Shown here: in pieces, positions 54,356-63,537 of the stretch
Layout of the letters: every line of letters begins with the position of its first letter
Numbering within the stretch: the first letter of the stretch is position 1
DNA from: Vibrio maerlii
GTDB taxonomy: Bacteria; Pseudomonadota; Gammaproteobacteria; Enterobacterales; Vibrionaceae
Assembly (NCBI RefSeq): GCF_003415655.1
Contig: NZ_QRHC01000007.1
Coordinates: 124,001 to 188,000 of the forward strand
Direction: 5' to 3'
DNA: 64,000 nt
The notes under the pieces: model-generated
Database searches by the model: none
Told to the model about the DNA's origin: nothing
What the model saw: only the letters and a program-made list of their open reading frames with translations
Program-made: the position numbers and the translations under genes

Positions 54356-55272
54356 TGATTTATATCGCTTTAGTGACAATTGGCCTCTGCTTACTGGTCA
54401 CGGCCTGGATACAACGAAAGCCAAAACAGTCGTACTTACAAGAGTTTAGTCGCACAGTATTCGTTGACAATATGACCTCTAATGATCAGGCGGTGGACTT
54501 ACGTTCTTTGACCGACCGAACCTTTGCTGAGCGGATGGTATTGCGTTGGCATAACCTACAAAAACAGATTGGCCGCCTCGCGGTGATAAAAGTATCACTG
54601 TTTATATTCGTGGTGGCGTTTATCGCGTTAGAGATTAATCAGAGCTTCTTTCGTGGTAACCCGATCTTTGTCGTCGTTATCCTCGAAGTGTTCGCTTTGA
54701 TTTGGGGTTACCTTTGGCTGCAGCAACGTGAAATCAAGATGTTCGAGGAGACCTTTCCCGATGCACTCAATATGCTGGCCAGCGCGGTATCCGCAGGTGA
54801 GAGTATTATGCATGCCATCATGTATGTTGGTCGCTCTTTAGATGGCGATGTGGGCAATGAATTTAAGGTAATGGGGGAGCGATTGCAACTGGGTGAGACT
54901 CCCGATGAGGTATTTCGAAAATCTTGTGAGCGATTTCCTTATCCTTCATTTCAGTTCTTTGTGATTACCTTGCGAGCCAACATGCATCGCGGTGGACAAT
55001 TAAAAGAGGTGATCAGCCGTTTAACGCGATTAATGTTTGATGCGAGAGCGGTGGAGAAAAAGAAATTTGCTTTAACGGCAGAGGCTCGCATTTCGGCCAA
55101 AATAGTTGCCTCTATTCCGTTTCTATTTCTGTTATTTATGCAGTACATGAGTCCAGATAATTACGAGTACGTCATGTTCCATCCTGATGGTCGCCCTATC
55201 TTGTATTACATGTTGACCAGTGAGGCGATTGGTATGTTGATTATCTGGATGCTAATGAGGAGGGTTCGTTAA
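54352..55272 (+). CDS. tadB: Tad inner-membrane platform protein TadB
   Basis: This 306-residue membrane protein has a T2SSF (GspF-like) domain (FEETFPDALNMLASAVSAGES, residues ~132-152, and YPSFQFFVITLRANMHRGGQL). Helices at the N-terminus, around residues 80-125 and near the end anchor it. With TadC it forms the platform on which TadA acts. Its stop overlaps the tadC ATG by one base. Confidence 0.9.
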   Translation: MMIYIALVTIGLCLLVTAWIQRKPKQSYLQEFSRTVFVDNMTSNDQAVDLRSLTDRTFAERMVLRWHNLQKQIGRLAVIKVSLFIFVVAFIALEINQSFFRGNPIFVVVILEVFALIWGYLWLQQREIKMFEETFPDALNMLASAVSAGESIMHAIMYVGRSLDGDVGNEFKVMGERLQLGETPDEVFRKSCERFPYPSFQFFVITLRANMHRGGQLKEVISRLTRLMFDARAVEKKKFALTAEARISAKIVASIPFLFLLFMQYMSPDNYEYVMFHPDGRPILYYMLTSEAIGMLIIWMLMRRVR

Positions 55273-56177
55273 TGGATAATATGATGACCATGCTTTCTGA
55301 GCCTCGCACTCAATTGGTGATCTTTATCTGGCTCACGGTTGTCGGATTGTGCTGCTTACTTTATGTGTTTTATTTGCAGTTTACTCGTCACCATACGTTG
55401 AAGCTATTTGGTTTGAAGCACAAAAAAGAGCGTTCTCGTTTTAGTTATATCGAAAATATTAATGAGAAGTTGGGCTCGCTGGTGTCTGTGTCGACCAATG
55501 AGATTAACGACAAGTTTCACGAAGCAGGCATCTACGATTCGCGTCTTTCTAAGTTGTTGTTGCCGATTAAATACACCCTAATGATTGGCGGTTTGGCTGC
55601 GATAGTGAGTTGGGGGGTATACGTTGGGTGGAGCACTGAAATGCTTGGAGTGAGCGCCTGCATTTGGATTGCCGTCACCTTGATTGGCCCTGATGCCTAT
55701 TTGGCGATAAGAAAAACAGCACTCCAGCGTCGGTTATCAGACCGCTTGCCTTATTTGCTCGACCTCATGGGGGTATGTGTGCAAACGGGTATGACCATCG
55801 AATCATCGATGGCCTACTTGGCCGATGAGATGTTGGGGTTTGATAAAGATATTGCGCACATGCTGAGAAAGACCATGAATCGTTCCCAGTTAGTCGGTTT
55901 AGAGAAGGCATTAGAAGAGCTGTATGAACGAGTACCGACACCAGAGGTACGCAGTTTTACGATGACGCTTAACCAAAGTTTGCAATACGGTTCTTCGATT
56001 TATGATGTGCTTACCACACTAGCGACAGACATACGTGAAGTACAGATGCTGGGGTTAGAAGAACAGATTGGTAAGTTGTCGGCAAAAATGTCGGTGCCTT
56101 TGATTCTATTTATCATGTTTCCGATTGTTATTTTGATTACGGCGCCAGGAATTATGAGGATGATGGCAGGTGGATAG
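55272..56177 (+). CDS. tadC: Tad inner-membrane platform protein TadC
   Basis: This 301-residue partner of TadB has the same T2SSF fold (LSDRLPYLLDLMGVCVQTGMT, ~154-174, and VRSFTMTLNQSLQYGSSIYD) and a helical hairpin at residues 95-140. The C-terminal helix (VPLILFIMFPIVILITAP) is typical. It overlaps tadD by 8 bases. Confidence 0.9.
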   Translation: MDNMMTMLSEPRTQLVIFIWLTVVGLCCLLYVFYLQFTRHHTLKLFGLKHKKERSRFSYIENINEKLGSLVSVSTNEINDKFHEAGIYDSRLSKLLLPIKYTLMIGGLAAIVSWGVYVGWSTEMLGVSACIWIAVTLIGPDAYLAIRKTALQRRLSDRLPYLLDLMGVCVQTGMTIESSMAYLADEMLGFDKDIAHMLRKTMNRSQLVGLEKALEELYERVPTPEVRSFTMTLNQSLQYGSSIYDVLTTLATDIREVQMLGLEEQIGKLSAKMSVPLILFIMFPIVILITAPGIMRMMAGG

Positions 56178-56919
56178 ACGGATATTGATACTCAGTGCGT
56201 TGTTGTTGGTTGGTTGCACCTCGAACGGGCCATCGGAGCTGGAGTTGGTATTAGATAAAACCAACTTTGAATCTCGTGAAAAAGTGTTGGCGGATTCGGG
56301 AGACACCTACAAGCTTATCGCGTTCTATAAGCAGGAAATAGTTCGAAACGATACAACGGATCTGCGAATCAAATTGGTTGAGTCCTATTTGGAAGCACAA
56401 GACATTGAATCTGCTCTGTTCTATCTGCAACAAATGGACAAAGTTGAGGGCTATCAAGAGCAAATCGCTTTTTTAAGCGCGAAAGCCTATTACTTGCAGG
56501 GGGAAGTGGATCTAGCCGAGAAATATGCACTAGATGCTCTAGCACTTCAGTGGGTGTTTCCAGAGGTCGAAAACCTACTTGGGCTAATTTATGCGGCTAA
56601 ACAGCAATACCCACTCGCTAGGCAGTATTTCAATATGGCACGCGGGCATCACTATAACGATATCGTGATTAAGAACAACTTAGCGGTTGTGGATCTGCTG
56701 GAGCAAAATTACCAACAAGCCATTTTTCGACTCGAAGCTCTATTTAACAATGGCTTAGCAGACAATCAAGTGAGAGCGAATTTGGCTTTGGCCTACGCCA
56801 AGTTAGATCAGTTTGAACAGGTACATCATGTGTTAGTTGGAGAGTATTCAACGGCGGAGATTCAACAAATTTATTTGGCACTGCGCAGCACTAAAGTGGC
56901 GGAGCAAGCCAAGTTATAG
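56170..56919 (+). CDS. tadD: Tad pilotin-like TPR lipoprotein TadD
   Basis: This 249-residue protein has a lipoprotein signal (ILILSALLLVGCTSN, Cys16) and tetratricopeptide-like repeats over most of its length (for example AKAYYLQGEVDLAEKYALDA). TadD is thought to help secretin assembly at the outer membrane. The start overlaps the end of tadC. Confidence 0.85.
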   Translation: MDRRILILSALLLVGCTSNGPSELELVLDKTNFESREKVLADSGDTYKLIAFYKQEIVRNDTTDLRIKLVESYLEAQDIESALFYLQQMDKVEGYQEQIAFLSAKAYYLQGEVDLAEKYALDALALQWVFPEVENLLGLIYAAKQQYPLARQYFNMARGHHYNDIVIKNNLAVVDLLEQNYQQAIFRLEALFNNGLADNQVRANLALAYAKLDQFEQVHHVLVGEYSTAEIQQIYLALRSTKVAEQAKL

Positions 56920-56943
56920 TTCCAAATGGAATAAGGATATTCG

Positions 56944-57438
56944 ATGAAATACAGCGTGTTGAAGCAGAAAGGAGTGGCCAGCATTGAGTTTGCAATTGGC
57001 TTTTTTGCCTTTTGGTTAATGCTGATCGCGTGGGTGGAAGTGAGTTACATGTCATACATCACTTCTATTAGTGATTATGCGATTTCAGAGGCAGCTCGTC
57101 AGGCGAAGAAAGATACCCAGTCTTATCAGCAAGTCTTTCATCAAGTACTAAGCAATAGTGATAGTTTGTGGGCGGGTTTAGTCGATAAAAACAATTTCTC
57201 AGCGTCGATAAAATATGTTTCCGATATCGCCGAATTAAGCCAAGTAACCGAACCCTGCTTGCCTAAGGGCGGAGAAGCGCTCACAACATGCGGAACGGAA
57301 GCTAACAGTGCGATTGCCATTTACTACATAAATTATGACTACGAGGGATTGTTCTCTTACTTTTTTGATGGTTCGACACTTTTTTCTCGCGAAGTGATTA
57401 TGGTGCAAGAGTATGAACGTGATCAATTTGAAATCTAA
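56944..57438 (+). CDS. tadE: Tad pseudopilin TadE
   Basis: This 164-residue minor pseudopilin has a prepilin-like N-terminus (KQKGVASIEFAIGFFAFWLM), with cleavage expected after Gly and Glu at position +5. The rest is periplasmic with two cysteines (PCLPKGGEALTTCG) that may form a disulfide. It overlaps tadF by 26 bases. Confidence 0.85.
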   Translation: MKYSVLKQKGVASIEFAIGFFAFWLMLIAWVEVSYMSYITSISDYAISEAARQAKKDTQSYQQVFHQVLSNSDSLWAGLVDKNNFSASIKYVSDIAELSQVTEPCLPKGGEALTTCGTEANSAIAIYYINYDYEGLFSYFFDGSTLFSREVIMVQEYERDQFEI

Positions 57439-57964
57439 ACAGCGTGGTGTATTTAGCATTGAGTTTGCCTTAGTCAGTGTCGTGTTGGGTATGTTGCTGC
57501 TGTTTACCATGGATGTAGTGGTCAAGTTATCCATGAAGGGCAAACTAGATCGCCTGTCATTTTCAGCGGTGAGCTTGGTAAAAGAACGCACCCAGCTATA
57601 TGAATCAAACTACTCCATGGTTGAACCACAAGATGCAATTTTAGTATACAACACGGTGAAAAACTCTTTATCTCGCACAACGGGTAATTTTGATGAGAGT
57701 TCGTTTGGTATGCGGCTTGAGCATCAAACTTATACAGATAAAGTGGCAGACATTGACCTCCCAATGTTTAGTTTGGGAACCGGATGTGTCGTTAACCAGA
57801 GCCTCAGTAATATAGAGAATGGGTTGAGTGTGGTAACTACGTGGGGGCGTAAATCAACGCTTTATCGCGTCACGCTTTGCTATGAGACCGATGACATGGT
57901 TTCTGGAGTTTTAGGCAATGGCTTTACTACGGTTTCGTCTTCTTCCGTTATTTTGGGGAGGTAA
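57413..57964 (+). CDS. tadF: Tad pseudopilin TadF
   Basis: This 183-residue pseudopilin has the cleavage motif KQRGVFSIEFALVSVV followed by a hydrophobic helix. The periplasmic part carries two cysteines (GTGCVVNQ, TLCYETDD). The start lies in the end of tadE in another frame, suggesting coupled translation. Confidence 0.82.
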   Translation: MNVINLKSKQRGVFSIEFALVSVVLGMLLLFTMDVVVKLSMKGKLDRLSFSAVSLVKERTQLYESNYSMVEPQDAILVYNTVKNSLSRTTGNFDESSFGMRLEHQTYTDKVADIDLPMFSLGTGCVVNQSLSNIENGLSVVTTWGRKSTLYRVTLCYETDDMVSGVLGNGFTTVSSSSVILGR

Positions 57965-57966
57965 TT

Positions 57967-59433
57967 ATGAATTATTCTTCGAAACGAAAGCAATCTGGGC
58001 ATGCGGCAATATTATTTGTTCTTACTGTCCCTGTATTAATGGGCCTATTCAGTTTGGCAACCGATGGTGCTCGTATGATGCAGAATCAAGCTCGGATGGA
58101 AGACGCATTAGAGGCAGCCAGCCTTGCCGTTTCTGCATTGAACGACCCCAATGAAAGCAGTCAGGAAAATGCAAGTGTTTGTCAGGGCGCAGGGATAAAG
58201 GCAAGCACTGGTAGTGTGGTAAACCGTAATCTAGTCTGTTCCTATCTAAATGAATACATGGTTGGCATGGATTCTATCGATGAGGTGAACATTACTAAGA
58301 TAGCCTGCGATGGTGAGGGTGCATGCACCGGTGATGACCTAGGACACCGTTACTTTGAATATCAGGTGAATGCCACCACAAAACATTCAACCTGGTTCTC
58401 ATCTACGCTTTCCAACGATTCGAATGAATACACCGTCTATGCCGATGCCATGTCGCAAAAGTTCCAGAATCACGCTGTGGATGTGGTATTTGTGTCGGAC
58501 TATTCGGGGTCAATGGATGATAGTTGGACGGGGACGGGCAAAAAATATAAAGCACTTGCTGGTGTAATAAAGAGTGTCACCGAAGAACTAGACAAATATA
58601 ACAGCTTCCAAAATGTCGATAAAAATACAGCAGGGTATGTCGGATATAATAGACGCACAGCTGTAAAAGAAAAAGACAAAGATATATATTTAGTGGAAGA
58701 ATGCGATCTTTGGTTTTGGGGTTTTTGTTGGCGTAGTTCAACCAAAGAGGTAGAAGTTGATACAGGGGAGCCAAGTAGCGGAGAGTTCCAACGAAGGGAA
58801 GTAACGTTGCAAATCTATGACCACGTACTTAATAGTGAAAGTAATCTATATTCAGGAAGTACGATAACTCACTTGTTTGACCTGACAGAACAGACGCTGA
58901 CTAAAAGAGTGACTGTGAGTTTTGATAAAGATGGAAACTATATAGAGGGAGAGAGTGTATATTACCCAGACTATAATTCTGATAAGGATTATTTTTACTA
59001 TAGTATCCCATTGACTACCAATTTTGATGTTTTAAATACCCAGATTGAGAGTTTCTTCCCTAAAGGTGGGACAAGTTCTTATCAAGGGCTTATTCGAGGT
59101 GCTCAGATAGCAGAGGCAGGAAAAAACCCGCGTCGACTAATCATATTGCTATCGGATGGTATGGATAATTACACCGGCAATACAACAAACTTAGTGAGTG
59201 CAAACCCAGGTATGTGCACCAAGATTCGATCTACTCTAGACGCACAAGTAACGGATGATGGCGTCCCTGTGTCATCAAAAATCGCCGTGATTGGCTTTGA
59301 TTATGATGTTGATAGTAATACGGCCCTGCAGAACTGTGCTGGGCAAGGGAACGTGTATGAAGCTCAAAATACCCAAGATATATTAAACATTATTCTTGAA
59401 TTAATCGTTGAAGAGATAGGGCACTTAAAATAG
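57967..59433 (+). CDS. tadG: Tad protein TadG with von Willebrand A domain
   Basis: This 488-residue protein has an N-terminal TadE/G-type helix (HAAILFVLTVPVLMGLFSLA) and a VWA domain with the metal site DYSGSMDD (DxSxS, from about residue 178), GGTSSYQGL and LLSDGMDNYT. The middle of the VWA holds a long polar insertion with three nearby cysteine/tryptophan groups (CDLWFWGFCW). TadG is thought to anchor the pilus or mediate adhesion. Confidence 0.88.
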   Translation: MNYSSKRKQSGHAAILFVLTVPVLMGLFSLATDGARMMQNQARMEDALEAASLAVSALNDPNESSQENASVCQGAGIKASTGSVVNRNLVCSYLNEYMVGMDSIDEVNITKIACDGEGACTGDDLGHRYFEYQVNATTKHSTWFSSTLSNDSNEYTVYADAMSQKFQNHAVDVVFVSDYSGSMDDSWTGTGKKYKALAGVIKSVTEELDKYNSFQNVDKNTAGYVGYNRRTAVKEKDKDIYLVEECDLWFWGFCWRSSTKEVEVDTGEPSSGEFQRREVTLQIYDHVLNSESNLYSGSTITHLFDLTEQTLTKRVTVSFDKDGNYIEGESVYYPDYNSDKDYFYYSIPLTTNFDVLNTQIESFFPKGGTSSYQGLIRGAQIAEAGKNPRRLIILLSDGMDNYTGNTTNLVSANPGMCTKIRSTLDAQVTDDGVPVSSKIAVIGFDYDVDSNTALQNCAGQGNVYEAQNTQDILNIILELIVEEIGHLK

Positions 59434-59445
59434 CAAGGAGTAGCT

Positions 59446-60090
59446 ATGAATAAAATTATAAAAAATGCATTGGTTAATTGTTTGCCACTGTTGGCTTCTG
59501 TTCCAACCCTTGCACAGGAATCTGAGAGTTACTTGACCCACTATTGCTCTCTTGATGACGTGAACTTACAACAATCTGTGCAGGTTGGAGAGATAAAAAG
59601 CCTCAATTTCAACCAAGGAGCTTTCTATGTAATAGAGTCTGACAGCGAGTATCTACCTAGTTTGCAAAATATTGAAGATGCGCTAAACCAATTAGGACTC
59701 AGTGACAACTGCAAAGAATTCTTGCTCATGGGCTCGAAATTTGAATCCTACGATAAAGGAGATATTGCTGCTCGGGTTTACTTTGAGTTCGACAAATCTC
59801 GTTTAACCAAAGAAAGCACATATATTCTCAATACCTTACGCACACAAATCAAAAATGCGTCAAACCCTGCGCTTATTTTGGAAGGTCATACCGATAACAT
59901 AGGCACAAACGAATACAACTTCAGTTTAGGATTTCGCCGTGCAAGCAGCGTACAAAAATACTTAGTGGCTAATGGCGTGAAACCATCAACCTTGGAGTCG
60001 GTTTCTAAGGGAGAAACTCAACCCATCGCGAATAACGATACTAGCCAAGGTAGAAAAAGTAACCGCAGGGTTGACTTGATTGTGGATTAA
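59446..60090 (+). CDS. OmpA-like peptidoglycan-binding protein of the Tad operon
   Basis: This 214-residue exported protein has a signal peptide (LVNCLPLLASVPTLA) and a C-terminal OmpA domain (VYFEFDKSRLTKEST near 107-121, then LEGHTDNIGTNEYN and GRKSNRRVDLIV). The OmpA domain binds peptidoglycan and would fix the pilus machine to the wall. Tad loci of vibrios often end with such a gene. A terminator follows at 60160. Confidence 0.87.
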   Translation: MNKIIKNALVNCLPLLASVPTLAQESESYLTHYCSLDDVNLQQSVQVGEIKSLNFNQGAFYVIESDSEYLPSLQNIEDALNQLGLSDNCKEFLLMGSKFESYDKGDIAARVYFEFDKSRLTKESTYILNTLRTQIKNASNPALILEGHTDNIGTNEYNFSLGFRRASSVQKYLVANGVKPSTLESVSKGETQPIANNDTSQGRKSNRRVDLIVD

Positions 60091-60159
60091 GCAACAGAAG
60101 AAATTATGTGTGAGCATAGAGATGTTTCATATCTTAGCTTAATAATGAATTAATTTAAT

Positions 60160-60191
60160 AAAGCCAGCAGAAACAACTGTTGGCTTTTTTT
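60160..60191 (+). terminator. Terminator of the Tad operon
   Basis: An AAAGCCAGCAG stem pairs with CTGTTGGCTTT (one mismatch) and runs into TTTTTTT, 70 bases after the OmpA-like gene. Confidence 0.85.
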
Positions 60192-60307
60192 GTATGTCTG
60201 TGAAAATTGTTTATTTTGACTCATTTCGTTATTTGTAATGTTCATCTTTTACAAAAACAGTCATGTAATAATCTTGCTGGTTAATTTTTATTTTTGTTCC
60301 GTTTTTG

Positions 60308-60339
60308 TTTAATCAACCCCCAGGTGGGGGATGATTAAA
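60308..60339. promoter_or_regulatory. Long inverted repeat before the TSP3 lipoprotein gene
   Basis: TTTAATCA, a C5 run, the loop AGGT, a G5 run and TGATTAAA form a symmetrical 32-base element with single As between arm parts. It lies about 100 bases before the lipoprotein start in a 248-base intergenic gap. It could be a dyad operator or an RNA hairpin at the message start. Sequence around it is otherwise A+T rich. Confidence 0.5.
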
Positions 60340-60439
60340 TATATCTTTTCCCTAAACTTAATTATGTAGAGCGCATAGAGAAATATTACTGCTTTTGCGT
60401 TACTTGTTGGAATTAAGTATTAGCCACGGGAAGGTAGAA

Positions 60440-62095
60440 ATGAAAGCAAATAAAATAGCAGTAGCCCTTGGTTTGGTTGGAACTATAGGGTTATACGGGT
60501 GTGGTGACAGTGGTGGGGGCTCATCAGGCTCTGTAGTAGATGATGGCGCAGCACAAACCTATACGGTGAAAGCGATCGATGGCTATCTGCAAAACGCGAA
60601 GGTTTGGTTAGATATAAACCGTAACTTTTTGCTTGATGATGGCGAACCTACCACGACTTCTGGGGAAGGTGGCGTTGCCAAGCTGGATGTTAGCGGTATT
60701 GCCGAACCAGAACAGTATCCAGTTGTGGTTCAGGCTATTGCCGGACAAACCGTTGACGAAGATGAGCCAGATGCACCCATCACTTCGGGCTTCATGATGT
60801 CAGCACCGGCAGGTGAAGACGCAGTAACTCCACTTTCTACGTTAGTGCATATCTATCTCGAAGATAAGGTCAAAGACATGGACATGACTGCTCCGGATCT
60901 TACTCAACTGGAGGAGATGAAGGAGCAAGCTGTTCAGCAAGTGGCGGGTGAATTAGGTATTGATGAATCTGAGGTTCTTGGTGACTTTAACGAACTTGAT
61001 GACCCTGAAGCAGTTGAAGAGATTGCATACATCACTAAAAGTATTGTGACGTCCAATGCGGTGTTACCAGAAACACCACAGGAAATGGCAGACACCGTTG
61101 AAGAAGTGAAGGAAGCGGATGGAGACACAGTTTCAGACTTTGAGAAAAATGCTCAAGTAATCAACGATGTAATCAAAGATACCGTTGAAGAGGTTTCCGA
61201 TAGTGGTGGAGATCTAGCTGTAACTGACCCCATTTCTTCAGTCGATACATCGTCTGATAACGATGGTGATGGTGTGCCCAACGCGATCGATAAGTTCCCA
61301 GATGACCCTAGTGAATATCAAGACTCTGATCACGATGGCATTGGTAACAAGGTAGACACTGATGACGACAACGACGGCATTAATGATACGACAGATCAAT
61401 ATCCAACAGATTCAACCAGAGCGGGTGATTTTGATCATGATGGTATCGATCTTCTCGACGACCTATATCCAAATGATACAGATAACGATGGCTACAATAA
61501 TGACGATGATATTTTCGACAATGATCCGACAGAGTGGGCTGATGATGATGGAGATGGTTTAGGAGATAACAAGGTTGATCCTTACCCAAATGATACAGAT
61601 AACGATGGCCACAATAATGACGATGACCTTTTCGACAATGATCCGACGGAGTGGGCTGATAATGACAATGATGGTTTAGGTGATAATTCTGATACCGATG
61701 ATGATAACGATGGTTTCTTAGATACCGAAGATGCTTTCCCAAATGATCCAGATGAATACTTGGACTCAGATGGGGACGGAACAGGCAACAATTCAGATAA
61801 TGACGATGATGGTGACGGCACTCTTGATGGGGATGATCAATTCCCGCTAGATCCTACAGAGAGCCAAGACAGCGACGGTGATGGTGTAGGGGATAATTCA
61901 GATGCCTTCCCACATGATGGGACTGAATCAGTCGATACAGACAGTGACGGTAAAGGTGATAACAGCGATAACTGTCCAACAGTGTCAAACAATGATCAAC
62001 AAGATTCAGATGGTGACGGTATCGGTGATGTATGTGACACAAACACAGAATTAAATTGGGACAACGCGAACTGGGATGAAGCAACGTGGCAGTAA
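60440..62095 (+). CDS. Lipoprotein with thrombospondin type 3 calcium-binding repeats
   Basis: This 551-residue lipoprotein has a signal ending in the lipobox LYGCGD (Cys21), a glycine/serine linker, a folded N-terminal part (IDGYLQNAKVWLDINRNF; TPLSTLVHIYLED) and then, from about residue 285, a run of about ten acidic TSP3-like repeats (DSDGDGVGDNSD and variants) that bind calcium. It ends in NWDNANWDEATWQ, a Trp/Asn-rich tail. The ATG at 60440 follows GGAAGG. It is probably a surface or periplasmic calcium-dependent stalk. It follows the Tad operon but has its own promoter region. Confidence 0.82.
   Translation: MKANKIAVALGLVGTIGLYGCGDSGGGSSGSVVDDGAAQTYTVKAIDGYLQNAKVWLDINRNFLLDDGEPTTTSGEGGVAKLDVSGIAEPEQYPVVVQAIAGQTVDEDEPDAPITSGFMMSAPAGEDAVTPLSTLVHIYLEDKVKDMDMTAPDLTQLEEMKEQAVQQVAGELGIDESEVLGDFNELDDPEAVEEIAYITKSIVTSNAVLPETPQEMADTVEEVKEADGDTVSDFEKNAQVINDVIKDTVEEVSDSGGDLAVTDPISSVDTSSDNDGDGVPNAIDKFPDDPSEYQDSDHDGIGNKVDTDDDNDGINDTTDQYPTDSTRAGDFDHDGIDLLDDLYPNDTDNDGYNNDDDIFDNDPTEWADDDGDGLGDNKVDPYPNDTDNDGHNNDDDLFDNDPTEWADNDNDGLGDNSDTDDDNDGFLDTEDAFPNDPDEYLDSDGDGTGNNSDNDDDGDGTLDGDDQFPLDPTESQDSDGDGVGDNSDAFPHDGTESVDTDSDGKGDNSDNCPTVSNNDQQDSDGDGIGDVCDTNTELNWDNANWDEATWQ
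61469..61685 (+). repeat. 117-base tandem duplication in the TSP3 region
   Basis: Two copies of a 117-base unit (39 codons) lie head to tail, starting at 61469 and 61586, differing at a handful of positions over their shared ~100 bases. Each encodes PNDTDNDG, DNDPTEWAD and a DGLGDN. The near-identity at DNA level shows a recent duplication. Confidence 0.85.
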
Positions 62096-62122
62096 TTGCT
62101 AGGCTTAAATAAGGAAATTATT

Positions 62123-63448
62123 ATGAAAACTACAAACAAACTTCTATTGGCAGCAGCGATTAGCAATGTACTGGCGTTAAATGCAATGGCTGCTGAGCTT
62201 CATGAATTTAAGTCTGGAGATCCAGCGCTTGCGAGTGAGGTGAACAGTAACTTTTCAATTCTAGATACGGAACGTGAAAATCTGAAAGCAGAGCTCCTAG
62301 ATGACATCATAGATCTAGAAACAAGTGTTGCTACCATGGAGACAAACTTAGGTTCATTAACTGATCGTGTTTCGACTCTAGATCCCTCTGGTTCTGGTGG
62401 GGATGGTGGCGGTACAACGCCTCCAGATTACGATATTGCAATAGATTGCAATGCTGAACCATCGGCTTTAGCTGATTCGTTGTACTCGATAGGAACAACT
62501 CAACAACGCGTTAACTACACACTCACCGGGACTTGTGACGCTGGTGTAATTCAACGAGGTTACGTTCGTATTGAAGGTGGAGCTATCGCTGCAAACACCG
62601 ACCTTAGTGATTCTGACGGTGAGTCCCTGCAGATTGGGAGACAATCGAATGTACGTCTTGTTGATGTTTCTTTAGAGAGTAATCTCCTTGTAGAAGGTAA
62701 TTCTAACCTGCGTTTAGAAAATGTTACGCTTCCTGCGCTTGGTCCTATTGGCTCCGGTGATGATGCAAGGGATAGAGAGAACATAACGCTCAATGCCTCT
62801 ACACTATACATAAAGAAAGGTAGTGTTGATAACTTAGCTTTGTATGCTAAAAATAATTCTAATGCTCTGATTGGGAGTAAAGTCACGAGCAGTGGCGGTT
62901 CTTACGTCTTTGCACAAAACAACTCGGTGATTGAAATTGATAACAATGACCTTTGGTTTGGATTCATTTTATCAAATAATAATTCGTATATTTACGGTCA
63001 AACGTTGGATGCAGATGCGATTTATTCTGAATATAACTCAATGATCTCAACTAATAACTTGTACGTGAGTGGCGGGGATAATGAACTGGAAATAATACAC
63101 CAGTCGCTAGTGGAGGTTATGGGTGGTATCAATGCTACTGAAAGTGACAGTGCTTTAAATATCGAAATCAAAGATGGTAGTAGTCTTTTAGTTTATGGAG
63201 ACGTAACTGCCGGAACGATGGCGTGTAGTTTTGGCTCTCGTTATGACATTGATGGGAACTTAAATCTTCACAGAAGTTTTGATTTTGAACCTTATCCAAG
63301 TGTTGATATGTATGATGGTTGCAATGGTAAAGTAGATGGTACTTATCCTGATGAGAGTATGATTCATCTAGGTGTACTGTCGGCATTTAATGGCCAAGCG
63401 GAGTTCTATCAGGAAAACCCAGCAGAAAATCCTGACCCTGTAATGTGA
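62123..63448 (+). CDS. Exported repetitive beta-rich protein of unknown function
   Basis: This 441-residue protein has a signal peptide (TNKLLLAAAISNVLALNAMAA), a coiled-coil-like stretch (about residues 40-85, ENLKAELLDDIIDLETSV), a glycine linker (SGSGGDGGGTTPPDY) and a long region of short alternating strands rich in Asn, Ser and Val (VRLVDVSLESNLLVEGNS). The last part suggests a right-handed beta-helix or solenoid, as in adhesins. The ATG at 62123 follows AAGGAA. It lies 27 bases after the TSP3 lipoprotein gene, so the two may act together at the surface. I do not recognise the family. Confidence 0.68.
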   Translation: MKTTNKLLLAAAISNVLALNAMAAELHEFKSGDPALASEVNSNFSILDTERENLKAELLDDIIDLETSVATMETNLGSLTDRVSTLDPSGSGGDGGGTTPPDYDIAIDCNAEPSALADSLYSIGTTQQRVNYTLTGTCDAGVIQRGYVRIEGGAIAANTDLSDSDGESLQIGRQSNVRLVDVSLESNLLVEGNSNLRLENVTLPALGPIGSGDDARDRENITLNASTLYIKKGSVDNLALYAKNNSNALIGSKVTSSGGSYVFAQNNSVIEIDNNDLWFGFILSNNNSYIYGQTLDADAIYSEYNSMISTNNLYVSGGDNELEIIHQSLVEVMGGINATESDSALNIEIKDGSSLLVYGDVTAGTMACSFGSRYDIDGNLNLHRSFDFEPYPSVDMYDGCNGKVDGTYPDESMIHLGVLSAFNGQAEFYQENPAENPDPVM

Positions 63449-63466
63449 TAGATGAATAAGCCCTCT

Positions 63467-63503
63467 AAAGGCGATATGGGCTGTCCATATCGCCTTTTTA
63501 TTC
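63467..63503 (+). terminator. Terminator after the exported protein gene
   Basis: AAGGCGATATGG and CCATATCGCCTT form a perfect 12-base stem with a 5-base loop, followed by TTTATT, starting 19 bases past the stop. Confidence 0.88.
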
Positions 63504-63537
63504 GTTGGATGCCAATTGGTTTGCAAAGGAGTGAGTG

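Noticed and set aside
61250..62040. Repetitive DNA in the lipoprotein gene as a possible CRISPR-like array
   Set aside because: The repetition follows codons for acidic calcium-binding repeats in an open frame; there are no constant repeats with unique spacers.
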